Assembly (NCBI RefSeq): GCF_905171765.1 | Contig: NC_053392.1 | Coordinates: 108,566,821-108,630,820, forward strand | DNA from: Bufo bufo | Taxonomy: Eukaryota; Chordata; Amphibia; Anura; Bufonidae | DNA: 64,000 nt | Reading direction: 5' to 3' | Part shown: in pieces, positions 1 to 11,485 of the stretch | How positions within the stretch are numbered: position 1 is the first letter of the stretch | Layout: each line of letters begins with the position of its first letter | Translations under genes and position numbers: made by a program | The notes under the pieces: generated by a model | Told to the model about the DNA's origin: nothing | Seen by the model: the letters and a program-made list of their open reading frames with translations, nothing else | The model's database searches: none

Positions 1-1052
1 TCCACCATAAATGGCACCGTAAATTTTTCACCAGAAAGTTCACTGTTAAACTAGGTACAATGCCAAGTAGGACTGGTTCAGCTGAACGCGATGATATCTT
101 TCACTTACCGATCCATTACTTTATACTGGAGAAAAAGTGTTGTTAATCCATATGCAAATGAGCAGTTAAGTGCATTGAGGATTGGCCCAAATAACTCTTT
201 GAACCCTTGTTTCAACTGCGTACATCTGCCAACTCCTCGCTATCCATGATTGACAGGGCCTGGTGACATGACTATGCAAGAACCTTGCCGTGTCAATCAA
301 AAAGGCTACAGTATTAAAGGGCTGGCAGAAGAAGCAGGAAGAGCCAGGGTGCACAGAATGGCTTGGGTCCACCCTTGGTGCACATAACTGCTCATAACAT
401 GCTCCAGAATGAAGCAGCAGATCTCCAAGTAAAAGGTACTGTATCATTACATTCAGCCGAGTGAGCCCTACAAAGCATAGTGCCTGGTTTATCAGTGAAT
501 TTCCTGGTGAAAGATTCCCTTTAACAAATATCACAGAAGTGCCCTCAGAAAAAAATTCTCCCGCTCATGCTTTATGGGAAGTTTTTGGTGTAGCCTAATA
601 TTTTCACCTCTCTCTTTTGCACTCTCCCACTGGGCCAGTATAATGGTGCCAAGAGTTCGTAGTAGCTTATATATAATGTGATTTACTAATATTAGAGCAT
701 AGTTGGTGGTGAACCACCTTCTTCCATAACATATTGCACACTTGTTCAGTCACTAGTCACAGAAGCTAAAATGAACTACCAATTTAGACCAAGGTGAACC
801 TGGTTATTTCAGTTATGAAAACCTTGTCACAAAAGGTGAAACTTTTCTTCACTTACTGCACATAATGGAAGAATGGGGTCTTCACAAATATGGTGCTTGG
901 CCTAAACACCATAATTCCCAAAGCAGTAACAATCTGGCAAATTTAGTTACAGAATTACACAATGATCACCTGGATCACCAGGATTTATGTGCAAAATTAA
1001 TTGGATAATGGTTACAAACAACCAATATAGATAGTCAAAGAGTGGGCAGCAT
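1..1052. other. No gene recognised (downstream of A4GNT-like exon)
   Basis: AT-rich sequence lying 3' of the A4GNT-like coding exon on its strand, so part may be 3' UTR. The open frames present are short and show no recognisable domain. No tandem repeat or transposon end was identified. Confidence 0.5.
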
Positions 1053-1640
1053 TCAGTGGTAAGTGCTCACATTCCTGAGTACTGCTCCATATGTGGAAGG
1101 ACAGTACCCTTTGTAGAGATGTTCTGCTAACATGTTACTACCTGGTACCATTTTTATATTTTCTTCATTCATAAAGTTCCATAGATGCAAAGCATAGGAG
1201 TCATTAAAAGTTGGCAATTTGTTCCAAACCTGGTAATACGTTCTCCACGATGGGTAGGGGATGGGGTAAAAGCGCTTGGGATTGAAGAAAGTAATATTTC
1301 CGCACATGACATCTTCAGTGCCATTAAAGTTTGGTAAATCACAGAACTTTTTTAAAATGTGGGTAAAGAGATGTGGTCCTTGATGTCCCCATATTTTGCT
1401 ATTATAATTCTGAACAAAGTCCTCCATACATCTCTGGGTGAAATTATGATGAGAAGAAAACCTAAAAATACCATTGCTAGAGTATCCAGAAGATTGTGCA
1501 GCTAGAAAGTCCAGACTGGGTAGGGTTCGTAATGAGATAATATCTGTATCCATGTATATTCCACCATGTTTCCAGACTAGAGCTAACCTGCAGGCATCAG
1601 CACTGACATGGAGCCAGTGCTTCTCCTCTTGTGGATTTAT
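1053..1640 (-). CDS. A4GNT: Terminal coding exon of an A4GNT-like alpha-1,4-N-acetylglucosaminyltransferase
   Basis: The minus strand reads 195 codons and ends in TGA at 1053-1055. The exon opens at 1640 just after a pyrimidine-rich stretch ending TTTAAG, a good splice acceptor, and begins Ile-Asn-Pro. In-frame stops lie just upstream, so the exon start is well placed. Residues 26-33 read GGIYMDTD, holding the DXD motif that binds the nucleotide-sugar metal ion in the A4GNT/A4GALT family (glycosyltransferase 32-like). Further family blocks are SSNGIF, the IWGHQGP stretch, RFYPI, YALHLWN and a C-terminal GSN. From family knowledge, A4GNT is a type II Golgi membrane enzyme that adds alpha-1,4-GlcNAc to mucin-type O-glycans. 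The upstream exon with the membrane anchor was not found and should lie at higher coordinates. The reading frame is intact, so this looks like a live gene or young paralogue. A4GALT is the main alternative; the sequence reads closer to A4GNT. Confidence 0.85.
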   Translation of the reverse strand: MNPQEEKHWLHVSADACRLALVWKHGGIYMDTDIISLRTLPSLDFLAAQSSGYSSNGIFRFSSHHNFTQRCMEDFVQNYNSKIWGHQGPHLFTHILKKFCDLPNFNGTEDVMCGNITFFNPKRFYPIPYPSWRTYYQVWNKLPTFNDSYALHLWNFMNEENIKMVPGSNMLAEHLYKGYCPSTYGAVLRNVSTYH

Positions 1641-1920
1641 CTTAAAGCAAAATGGAGAACATTTGGGGTCAATATACCATTATAAAACAAGTTTTCATTT
1701 TATGTACTGTATATTAGCTTTATTATGATTGTTGCATATCACATATGAAAGTGCATCGGTCAAACATAAATATACATGAAAGGCTGCATGCTTACTGTAC
1801 AATTCCTCCACCCACAAGCTAAGCTGGACACATAAGAGAGATAATAAAAGGGAATCCTTGCCGGTTTGTAAATTCTTGTCAATGCTGAATCGCCAAAGGC
1901 GTTCAACATACTGCACTTCT

Positions 1921-2330
1921 TAAAGGGGTATATCCAGGCTTTAGATATCAATGACCTATCTTCCAGATCGGATAGATCATAAATATCAGATCAGTGAGGG
2001 TCACCAACGCCGATCACCTTTTACTGTGAAGCCGGACACTATACAGTGTACAGAGTTGGAGGCAGGCAGCTCCATACACTGCTTAGTGGCTGTTCTAGGG
2101 TACTGCAGCTCAACTTCAATTCAAGTGACTAGAAGCTGAGCTTCTGCATGCCGTTATCGGAAACTACACAGTGTACGGATCATTCTGCTTCTACTCTTTA
2201 CACTGTTGGTTTCTGGCACAGCAGCTTTCCTGAAACAACTGATAGGTGGATGGATAGATGCTTGGTGTCAGACCCCCACCGATCTGAAACCGAAGAATTA
2301 TCCTAAGGATAGGTCAAAAAATATCTGTAG
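1921..2330. repeat. Palindromic MITE-like repeat, copy 1
   Basis: The two ends carry inverted blocks: a 'tcaatgacctatc' and 'gatcagtgagggtc' block at the left, and a 'cagacccccaccgatc' and 'ggataggtca' block at the right. The structure is that of a non-autonomous inverted-repeat element. A second copy lies at about 2636-2960. Edges are approximate and no target duplication was resolved. Confidence 0.55.
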
Positions 2331-2635
2331 CACAGGGAAGCTAAGTTCATAGAAACCCTGGCTACCCTACCTAAGCATTATGTAGATGATCTAGTTTACT
2401 CTTGACACTGAAAGGCGTGTTTCATGCATTTTTCATCAACAAAAGCTTAGTAATTTTTTTTAGTTTTTTTGTTTTTCTTGGAGATAGAAATGAAGTAAAA
2501 CAGTAAGAAAGAAGTAAAGAGGAAAAAAGCAAACTTTCTTTATTTATTCAGGAAATCTGATTTTGGGGACTGTAATAGATTAGGTGGGTTAAGGTTTATA
2601 TTTGTTCAGGGGTTTGATCTAGTGTCTTCATTAAA

Positions 2636-2960
2636 GCCTGTTTGTATTGAAGACCTATCCACAGGGGTCGGACCCCTGCCTATCAGCTGTTTGAAGAGGA
2701 GGCGCCGCTCCATGTATGCACTACTTCCTCTTCATTGCACATCTCGGAAGTGATTACTTGTAATTATACTACGCTGCCGCTGCAAGCGAGACAAAGCATA
2801 GTGTAATGGAGAGGAAGCAGCGCTTGCATGGAGCACAACCTCCTTTTCATACAGCTGATCCACGAGGGTATCGGGTGTCAGACCACCGCCAATCAGATAT
2901 TAATGACCTATCATGCGGATAGGGCATCAATATAAAACCTCTGCACAATCCCTTTAATTT
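2636..2960. repeat. Palindromic MITE-like repeat, copy 2
   Basis: Shares the terminal blocks of the repeat at 1921-2330: 'gacctatccacaggggtcgg' near the left end, and 'atcagatattaatgacctatc' near the right end, followed by 'aatccctttaa'. The interior differs in length. No coding capacity. Confidence 0.55.
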
Positions 2961-5381
2961 AGGAGTCAAGCCTTAGCTATGAAATCATTTAGGGGTCTGG
3001 TCTGGAGTCTGAATTTATTTGTGTTGTTATGTATCCTGGTGTCAGAAATGGTTTATGGTCTGAAGTCTGAAATAATTTAGGAACCTGATCTGGGGGTCTG
3101 AATGTATTCCGTATTCTGGTCTGTGGTTTGAATTTTTTTATGTTAATATATAGGGTGGAGATGCCTTGTTGTCTTGGCAGCAAAATTCTGCAGTTGTCAG
3201 GAGACATTGTCTAGGCTAAATGGAGAAGATGGGGAAAGAGAACATTAGAGAAGAACGGTACAAAAAACATGATGATATGTGTAGACACGCTTTGATAAAG
3301 GGGCAGAGGAATAACAAATTTGTGGAACAGCCCTGGGCATATGTTCTACTTGATCTTCCCTATAAAAAGCCTAGAGCAATGCATTATATAATTCTTCTAC
3401 AGCACTATATTCTGGCTGAGATATGTTCACTGCCAATAATCTTGGAGTAGGCAAGCATCATTGTGCTATCCCCAATGTAAAAGTGACAGTACCTTGCTGC
3501 TGATGTGTTTCAGGGAATCCCAGACAAGATTTCAAAGAAGCCCTATTTGGGAAACACTGGAGGATATAGACCAATTCATGAGTCCCAAAATGAAAGAAAT
3601 AACAGCAAACATTATGTTATGGTGAGGGCCCATGACCGCTGCTGCTCCCCTCTTCATTGCAGGCATGGCTCCCATGCTGCTAACCAGCACCTCTGCTCTG
3701 GTGATGTGGACCGGCTGGTCTTTCCCTTCTCCTTTTTGCCATGCCTGTCCAAAGGAGTTGCACCATCCTCTTCTCACAGACCACTGCCTGCTTCCTGCCA
3801 CCTATTCCTCTGCTTCCTCTGACTCTTAAAGGGCCAGCATGTTCACACTGTAATTTTCACCAGCCAATGACTGACAGCCCTTGAGCACTTAAACCTTCCC
3901 CTGTGGGAAAGTGCCTGAGCAGTAGGTTCTCTAGTTTGCTAGTATCCTGTGAAGGTGTGTTGTTCGATTGTCTGCCTTTTTCCTGGATTGTGAACCTCAG
4001 CTTCCTGACCTGTCCCTGATCTCTGTATTGATCCTCCGAGGCATGCCCTGACCTCAACCTGTCTCTGCATATAATTTTGCCTGATTCCTCTGCGCCTTGC
4101 ATTGGTGTCTCTTTCTCACATGGGTCAGCTGTCAATCATACAGAGACCACTCCAGGAGGTAGCGGTCTGGTAGTTCCTCTGCAGAGAAATCCAGATCCAT
4201 GTACAGGGGTTAAAGGGTGATAACCAGGGGCCTGCAGAATAACGCCCTTAGGAGTTGCCGAAAGTCAAATCTGTTGGTTGACACAGTAGTTTCACACCCA
4301 CTGCGTTAAAACATTATAGTAGAATATGATGTACTTGTGAATGTGAATGGATTTTCTTTTTTAATACATATATTTAAATAGGAAGTTGTTTATTTTTAGA
4401 TTTTGCAGATTAGGTTCTTTTAGCTATACAATTCATCTGTCTTTCAAATATTGTTAATCAAATTAAGTTGCTCCTACTTGTATTCTTTTCGTCTTCGTTG
4501 TCCATGTTCTTTAAATCTTTTGACAGCTGCCCCACTGCTATTCAACACATTCTTTCTTCTTCTTTAATCTGGTATTTATTTTGCATATTTGCTTTTCTTT
4601 ATAAATTGCTAAAGGATTATAGTGCATATGGACTCGGTGCTCTCTAGAAATAAAGCCTTATTTATGACTTCAGCTAGTCATACATTGACAATGTAAACTT
4701 TCTTTGGAATGGACCATTTCCTTTTTTCAGGTGCCTGTTGAACATTTATATTTTTTCTTAAGTTTCTTATGTTTTACAATTTTGCCATAGAGTTTCCCAC
4801 ACACAGACATTAAGAAGTAACAGTATATAAAAATATACATTAGGGCTCTGAGTTATCATAGCTTTACTCCAGAATTCTGGCATGAAAGACTTTTTTTTGC
4901 ATTTTTACACCACTCACTCCAGTTTTGTAATATTTAGTGGAAAAGTTGGTGTGGTTAGCTATGTTAATGAGTTTTCTCTCCAGATTTTTAATTGCAGCAT
5001 TTTTTAAAAGTCTCAAAAAAGTCGCAATCTCACTGCAGGAGGAAGGTGGAGTAGGAAAACTGGAGTAGCTTTTCTAGACAAAAGTGTTAGGTTTAAGGAC
5101 AAGCCAAATATATCAAAATAAGTGACATTTGAAAAATGTGGCACAAAGTACAATAACTCAGACTCAAGAAAAACTGACTTCATATGTTCCCCTCATGATA
5201 AATTCCCCCCTAGGTATGCATTACAGATGAGTAAATAGATTAAAAATTAATACGGATTCATTACAAAATTAATCGGATTCATTGGATGTTTTGGTGGCTT
5301 GTTTTATACCAGTCATGAAAATGGTGCGCATTCCATTTTACACTGAAAATTAATTCGAAAAATGACAGGAAGGATGAAGAT
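2961..5381. other. No gene recognised; AT-rich sequence
   Basis: No convincing coding exon or structural RNA was seen. The stretch from about 3630 to 4290 is less AT-rich and resembles dispersed repeat sequence, but its ends could not be defined. Sequence after about 4300 is AT-rich and featureless apart from short homopolymers. Confidence 0.4.
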
Positions 5382-6083
5382 TAGATATGAGCGAATCGAA
5401 GCTGATGAAGTGGAATTCGAACCAAATTTCAGGAAAAATTCGAATTTCCTCGCGCTTCGAGGTAACTAATCCCAATTTTCCTAAAATGGCGGCTACATGT
5501 GTGAGGACTGAGGACATGGTGCAAGGAACTCTGGGAAGGCGGGATCACCCAGATTGATTGATGTCATAGCCCTATAAATATGGCAGCCATTTTAGATTCT
5601 GCCATTTTGCAGTGTTCAGATTTCAGGCACAGACGTGTGAAGGCGTTAGGGACAGCAATTGGAAAAACGATTGTGGAAAAAATAGACAGAAAAAACGATT
5701 TATAAGTGCAGGGAAAGGATAGGAATCATTTCACAGCATCGTAGTGTAGGGAGAGACGTTAGAAGGCGCTAGGGACATTGATAGGAAAGTGATTTACAAG
5801 TGCAGGGAACGATTATTTGGAGATCCAAATAGTCATTAGACAGCTCTGTCATTCCAGCTTTTTGTAATTGGGCTGCAAGTGTTATGTTGAAAAGTCTTTA
5901 GTGGCTTATATCTTAGTATCCTATTCAGTACGACAAGAAAAATATATACGCATTTCACTTCTGCAGTTATTTCTGTTTAAAGTGTATATGGGCGTATTAA
6001 AGTAAAAAATAAAAATATATACGCACTGCACTTATTTCTGTTGAAAGCGTATAGGGGCGTAGTTCAGTACAACAAGAAAAATA

Positions 6084-7655
6084 CACTGCTCAAAAAAATA
6101 AAGGGAACACAAAAATAACACATCCTAGATCTGAATTAACTAAATATTTTTCTGAAATACTTTGTTCTTTACATACCGGTAGTTGAATGTGCTGACAACA
6201 AAATCACACAAAAATTAAAATATGGAAATCAAATTTTTCAACCCATGGAGGTCTGGATTTGGAGTCACACTCAAAATTAAAGTGGAAAAACACACTACAG
6301 GCTGATCCAACTTTGATGTAATGTCCTTAAAACAAGTCAAAAAGAGGCTCAGTAGTGTGTGTGGCCTCCACGTGCCTGTATGACCTCCCTACAACGCCTG
6401 TGCATGCTCCTGATGAGGTGGCGGACGGTCTCCTGAGGGATCTCCTCCCAGACCTGGACTAAAGCATCTGCCAACTCCTGGACAGTCTGTGGTGCAACGT
6501 GACGTTGGTGGATAGAGCGAGACATGATGTCCCAGATGTGCTCAATTGGATTCAGGTCTGGGGAATGGGCGGGCCAGTCCATAGCATCAATGCCTTCGTC
6601 TTGCAGGAACTGCTGACACACTCTAGCCACATGAGGTCTAGCATTGTCTTGCATTAGGAGGAACCCAGGGCCAACCGCACCAGCATATGGTCTCACAAGG
6701 GGTCTGAGGATCTCATCTCGGTACCTAATGGCAATCAGGCTACCTCTGGAGAGCACATGGAGGGCTGTGCGGCCCTCCAAAGAAATTCCACCCCACACCA
6801 TTACTGACCCAATGCCAAACCGGTCATGCTGGAGGATGTTGCAGGCAGCAGAACATTCTCCACAGCGTCTTCAGACTCTGTCACATGTGCTCAGTGTGAA
6901 CCTGCTTTCATCTGTGAAGAGCACAGGGCGCCAGTGGCGAATTTGCCAATCTTGGTGTTCTCTGGCAAATACCAAACGTCCTGCACGGTGTTGGGCTGTA
7001 AGCACAACCCCTACCTGTGGACGTCGGGCCCTCATATCACCCTCATGGAGTCTGTTTATGACCGTTTGAGCAGACACATGCACATTTGTGGCCTGCTGGA
7101 GGTCATTTTGCAGGGCTCTGGCAGTGCTCCTCCTGTTCCTCCTTGCACAAAGGCGGAGGTAGCAGTCCTGCTGCTGGGTTGTTGCCCTCCTACGACCTCC
7201 TCCACGTCTCCTGATGTACTGGCCTGTCTCCTGGTAGCGCCTCCATGCTCTGGACACTACGCTGACAGACACAGCAAACCTTCTTGCCACAGCTCGCATT
7301 GATGTGCCATCCTGGATAAGCTGCACTACCTGAGCCACTTGTGTGGGTTGTAGACTCCATCTCATGCTACCACTAGAGTGAAAGCACCGCCAGAATTCAA
7401 AAGTGACCAAAACATCAGCCAGGAAGCATAGGAACTGAGAAGTGGTCTGCACCTGCAGAACCACTCCTTTATTGGGGGTGTCCTGCTAATTGCCTATAAT
7501 TTCCACCTGTTGTCTATCCCATTTGCACAACAGCATGTAAAATTGATTGTCACTCAGTGTTGCTTCCTAAGTGGACAGTTTGATTTCACAGAAGTGTGAT
7601 TGACTTGGAGTTACATTGTGTTGTTTAAGTGTTCCCTTTATTTTTTTGAGCAGTG
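6084..7655 (-). mobile_element. Tc1/mariner element (DD34E) inserted in the hAT array
   Basis: Terminal inverted repeats begin CACTGCTCAAAAAAATAAAG at 6084 and end with the complement at 7655. The left flank is TA. The right flank reads AA, but comparison with neighbouring array units shows TATA was the original sequence, so one copy of the TA duplication has mutated. The element encodes one transposase on the minus strand. Confidence 0.93.
6349..7365 (-). pseudogene. Tc1-like DD34E transposase, one nonsense mutation
   Basis: A 338-codon frame from an ATG at 7365 (MRWSLQPT) to a stop at 6349. The N-terminal half has the paired helix-turn-helix DNA-binding region typical of Tc1 transposases ([13 protein letters not shown] helix, RRRGGGRRR linker). 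The catalytic core shows FTDESRF, MQDNARPH and SPDLNPIEH, with 34 residues between the second Asp and the Glu, so all three catalytic residues are present. The only break seen is an in-frame TGA at 6871-6873, where relatives usually have Trp. An upstream extension of the frame exists, but the Met chosen gives the usual family length. Transposase would cut and paste the element at TA sites in the nucleus; this copy cannot make the full protein unless the stop is read through. Confidence 0.88.
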
Positions 7656-7915
7656 AATATACGCACTTCACTCTAAGTTTTTTCTGGTCAAAGCGTATAG
7701 GGGCATACAGTATTTCAGTACTACTAAAAAAATCTAAACACACTTCACTCTTTTTTCTGGTTAAAGCGTATAGGATCGTATTTCAGTACAACAAGAAAAA
7801 TATATTCTCAGTGCATTTCTTCAGTTCATTGTGGTGAAAGCGTTTAGTGGACTATTTTAGTACAAAAAAATTAATTATATTCGTCGTTTTTAGGGGTGCT
7901 TTAATTTCCGTTTAA

Positions 7916-8144
7916 GGCCTCATGCACACAACCATTTTTCGGGTCTGCATCCGAGCCGCAGTTTTTGTCGCTCGGGTGCAGACCGATTCACTTCAATGGG
8001 GCCGCTATTTTGCGGACAAGAATAGGCATGTCTACAATGGGCCGCCCGTTCCGCAAATTGCGGAAGGCATACGGGCAGCTTCTGTTTTTTGCGGATCTGC
8101 GGTTTGCGGACCGCAAAAAACGGCACAGTCGTGTGCATGTAGCC
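7916..8144. mobile_element. Harbinger-type MITE with TAA duplication
   Basis: Starts GGCCTCATGCACACAACC and ends in the near-complement GTCGTGTGCATGTAGCC. It is flanked by TAA on both sides (7913-7915 and 8145-8147). Length is 229 bp with strong internal palindromes of 'ttgcgga' type. A three-base TWA duplication is typical of PIF/Harbinger elements. It sits between the hAT array and the hAT transposase ATG. Confidence 0.85.
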
Positions 8145-8169
8145 TAATTTGTGTAGTTCAGCTACAAGT

Positions 8170-8900
8170 ATGTCAGGCAGAGAAGTGCAAGGCCATGCAC
8201 AGAGGGGTTGCAGAGGCCTGAATATTTCGGGTGCAAGCAGAGGTCGCAGCAGAGTAAGGGAGCGTAGCAGCAGGAGTTGCAGCGAGAGGCCTGAGCTTCC
8301 GGTGTCATCTAGCGGTCGTGTCTTGACCAGCAACCCAGCAGTTCTTGATTGGTTAACTCGGTCATCCACGTTATCTCAAGTGACATCAGATACAGTCGGT
8401 GGGTTCGTCAGACACAACCCTTAGTTGACATGGGTTGGGAGCAGGCCCTGTGCCCTCACCTGTCCTCAACCTACCTCCGTCCTTTGCTGTTCCCTCAGCC
8501 ACAGAAGTATTGTATGCTGTGGACTCATCTCCACTATACAGCGAGGACGAGCTGCTAGAGGACAGTCAGCAGCTACTGCCCAGCCAAGAACTGGAGGAGA
8601 CATCCACCACTTCCTCCGCTAGGCAGGCAAGTAGGGATGAGGAGAGTGGCGCAGGAGCTTGTGTTGCGAGCGGTCAGGCTCTTGACCCAGAGACCATTGA
8701 GGAGAACATCAGTGACATGCAGACACTACTTGATGATGATAAAGCTGATCTCACTTGGGAGCCGGGTGCAGAAGGGGCTTCATCATCTTCAGGAGAAGAG
8801 GGTGGCAGCTTGCCTGTGAGGCAGCGGCTGAGCCAGCTGCGTGGTAGAATGGCTGGGAGTCAGCAGGATGGCAGCAGTTGCAGGTCGGAAGCCAAACATA
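8170..8900 (+). pseudogene. hAT transposase, N-terminal part (continues at 11223)
   Basis: The ATG at 8170 starts an Arg/Ser-rich N-terminus (MSGREVQG...), with a short AVLDWL block that corresponds to DVVDWL in the intact transposase at 43098. A frameshift falls at about 8400-8435; the frame then continues as an acidic, Ser-rich linker typical of the region before the BED finger. At 8900 it is interrupted by the fold-back element and resumes at 11223. The start is chosen because it follows the array directly and matches the short Arg/Gly-rich starts of the other hAT copies here. Confidence 0.7.
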
Positions 8901-11220
8901 CAGATGTAGCAACGTTAGCGATCCCTTTTTTCGCATAATGAAAGCAATGAATCGCGATACTAACCTGCAATTGATAACAAAGCCAGTAGATGGCAGTATT
9001 AACCAATACTAATTAAAAACAACAGTAACTGTTTAAACTAAATTACATTTACCTCTTTTTAGCACATTAAGTTATATGTTAAAGTATTTTTTTAGCTTAA
9101 TTTTTAAACAGTTACATATTATTGTTTTATTATTATATTATTTCAAAACATTTTTTATAACACACAGGCTATGTGCCAAAAGCCATGTATAATGCAAGCC
9201 AGCACCTATTCATATAACAGGTAACCAGAATACCTTACAATGGCAGCCTGGTGTACTATGAGACATTTAAAAGCATTTCTCATCTAACTGAGAGTCCGCA
9301 AGCCTCAATGTTGCCTGAGAGCTCTTGGATAGCTTGGGGGACCATGCACCTAAATCTTTATCATTAAGGTGACAAAATTATAATTTATTTTTTTATTTTT
9401 TTATTGCTAGCTAATTCTTCTCTAACTGCTTAGGAAGGCTGCATAAAAATTTACAGGTTTCTAATTGTATAAAATATATATTTAATAACCCAGCTATACT
9501 GTTTTGTTATGTCAACTAATTTGCATAAATATAAAAGACATTGCACATATGATTAGCCTACTTTCCATCATGGACAGCGCCATCTATTGGATACATAGTC
9601 TTATGTCCTACAGTCTGCAGAGTATTATCATTTTCCTCATGGACAGCGCCATCTATTGGACAGCTGAAACACTGCAATATCTTGGCCATATTTATGCAAA
9701 TGAGCTTACTTGACAAAACATTATAGAAAGGTTATTTGAATTGACTTGTAGTTCGGACAATTAGAAAACAGAAAATTTTTATGCAGCCCTCTTAAGCAGT
9801 GAAAGAGGAGTTATCTAGCGTAAAAAAAAAAAAAAAAAAAAATTACAATTGTTTTCACCCTATTGGTAACGACATAGACCTAAGACTATGTATCCAATAG
9901 ATGGCGCGGTCCATGAGGAAAATGATAATACTCTGCAGACTGTAGGACATAAGACTATGTATCCAATAGATGGCGCTGTCCATGATGGAAAGTAGGCTAA
10001 TCATATGTGCAATGTCTTTTATATTTATGCAAATTAGTTGACATAACAAAACAGTATAGCTGGGTTATTAAATATATATTTTATACAATTAGAAACCTGT
10101 AAATTTTTATGCAGCCTTCCTAAGCAGTTAGAGAAGAATTAGCTAGCAATAAAAAAAAAATAAGTAAAAATAAAAAAATAAAAATTATAATTTTGTCACC
10201 CTAATGATAAAGATTTAGGTGCATGGTCCCTCAAGCTATCCAAGAGCTCTCAGGCAACATTGAGACTTACTGACTCTCAGTTAGATGAGAGATGGGTTTA
10301 AATATTTCATAGTGCACCAGGCTGGTTATCTGTTTTATGAATAGGTGCTTGCTTGCATTATACCTGGCTTTTGGCACATAGCCTGAGTGTTTATTTGTGT
10401 TGTGTTATAAATAGGTATTTAAGTAAAAATAACTTTAATAAAATAATTATAAATAGTAAGATAAACAAACTATAAAATTTGATTAAGAGTTTATTAAAGG
10501 GGTTATCCCACTTTGCGTTTATATACTTACCTGCTGCCACCGCACGTTCACTTCCCGGATTCAGGCTGGGGGCGGGCTTCGTCTTGATTGAAGTCTTCTC
10601 CCGGCCGGGCCGCGCGCTGGACTGAACGCGCACGCTGCCGCGCATGCGCAATGTGACTTATTTCTGGCCAGTATAGTACAGAGCCGGCGTGCGCGTTGGC
10701 AGCTCTGTACTATTCTGGCCGGGAAGAAGTCACCGTCGCGCATGCGCGGCAGCGTGCGCGTTCAGGACAGCGAGTGGCCCGGCCGGGAGAAAAGAAGAAG
10801 TCTTCTGGGCAAGCGCGACCATCGGGATTTTGCGGAAGAGCGGTGGTCGTAACCAGGGGAGACCGAGTCACAACAATAAGGTAAGTGGGGATGAATTTTC
10901 TCCTAATCGGTGGGAATTTGTTAATAAAGTATATTTACAAAAATGATCACTGTCAAATCATTAACAGATTTAACAGTGATCATTATGATGGGATAACCCC
11001 TTTAAATAAATTAATGATAGAATAAAAAAAAGTTGAAGTGCTAGTGTGGTCATTGTAAATTGTCTGTAGGTATGTTCAAATCTTAGAATGTAATAGTTCT
11101 ATGTGCCATCTGCTGGTTAGAAAGGTAAATTGCATTCACATTTTTTAGTTTCTGTTTTTACTTTCGTTATCGTTTTTCTCTTTCGCGATTGTGAAAGGAG
11201 CGGTAACGTTGCTACATCTG
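8901..11220. mobile_element. Fold-back (long inverted repeat) element with TA duplication
   Basis: The ends are CAGATGTAGCAACGTTA and its exact complement, flanked by TA on each side (8899-8900 and 11221-11222). The two arms of about 860 bp are complementary along most of their length; for example, the segment at 9480-9640 matches the complement of 9900-10080. The right arm is lengthened by a separate 512-bp MITE. No transposase is encoded, so it is non-autonomous. The TA duplication points to mobilisation by a Tc1/mariner-type enzyme. Each arm also carries repeats of 'ggacagcgccatctattgga'. Confidence 0.88.
10494..11005. mobile_element. GC-rich MITE with TTAAAGGGGTTATCCC ends
   Basis: Begins TTAAAGGGGTTATCCCA and ends GGGATAACCCCTTTAA. 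The interior (about 10555-10870) is CpG-rich and partly palindromic (several 'cgcatgcgc' blocks), unlike the AT-rich arm around it. It is absent from the other arm of the fold-back element, so it inserted later. No coding capacity. Confidence 0.8.
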
Positions 11221-11222
11221 TA

Positions 11223-11485
11223 TCCGGGGTAGACCACCTGCTTTGCAGCAGCTTACCTGCCCGGGAAATAGTGGTGCAGGGGTTCACAGAGGCAGCGGCG
11301 GTAGCAGTCAGTCAGTGAGGACTGTTGGGGGGAAAATCACCTACTCGGCGGTGTGGCAGTTTATAAAGCTGCCAGAGGAGGTTTACATGGCCACATGTAG
11401 AATATGTGGGCAGAAGGTGTTGGGGCAAATACCCCAATGCCGAATAAGCGGTGGACTCCAAATTAGAAGTAATGGATATCCATAG
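11223..11485 (+). pseudogene. hAT transposase, BED zinc-finger segment
   Basis: Continues the frame interrupted at 8900: removing the fold-back element and one TA joins the two halves in frame without a stop. The segment ends with a BED-type finger start: AVWQFIKLP, then C-x2-C (TCRICGQK). The histidine half of the finger and the catalytic core are missing, because homology ends near 11460-11485. BED fingers bind DNA in hAT transposases. Confidence 0.72.

Larger units (their letters stand above)
5870..7910. repeat. Subterminal tandem array (about 74-bp units) of the left hAT element
   Basis: Repeats of a unit with 'agtacaacaagaaaaatata', 'cgcacttcact' and 'aaagcgtataggggcgta'. The array is split by the Tc1 insertion at 6084-7655. 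It ends shortly before the transposase start at 8170 once the 229-bp MITE is discounted. The unit is related to the one in the array at 28690-37400. Confidence 0.7.
5382..11485 (+). mobile_element. hAT transposon, left part, decayed and interrupted
   Basis: The left end begins TAGATATGAGCGAATCGAAG and matches, inverted, the right end of the hAT element at 25869-38042, so both belong to one family. Reading inward there is a terminal region with paired GAATTCGA motifs, an array of about 74-bp units, then a transposase reading frame from 8170. The element is cut by a Tc1 (6084-7655), a MITE (7916-8144) and a fold-back element (8901-11220). No right end was found and the transposase trace stops near 11485, so the element is truncated. 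Confidence 0.75.

Noticed and set aside
166..534. A 122-codon minus-strand ORF
   Set aside because: No domain, atypical composition and no supporting structure; best explained as chance.
3630..4290. Possible LTR or SINE fragment
   Set aside because: Sequence style resembles dispersed repeats, but no ends, duplication or second copy in the window support a boundary.
6644..7302. Plus-strand ORFs of 141 and 158 codons
   Set aside because: Antisense shadows of the Tc1 transposase on the minus strand.
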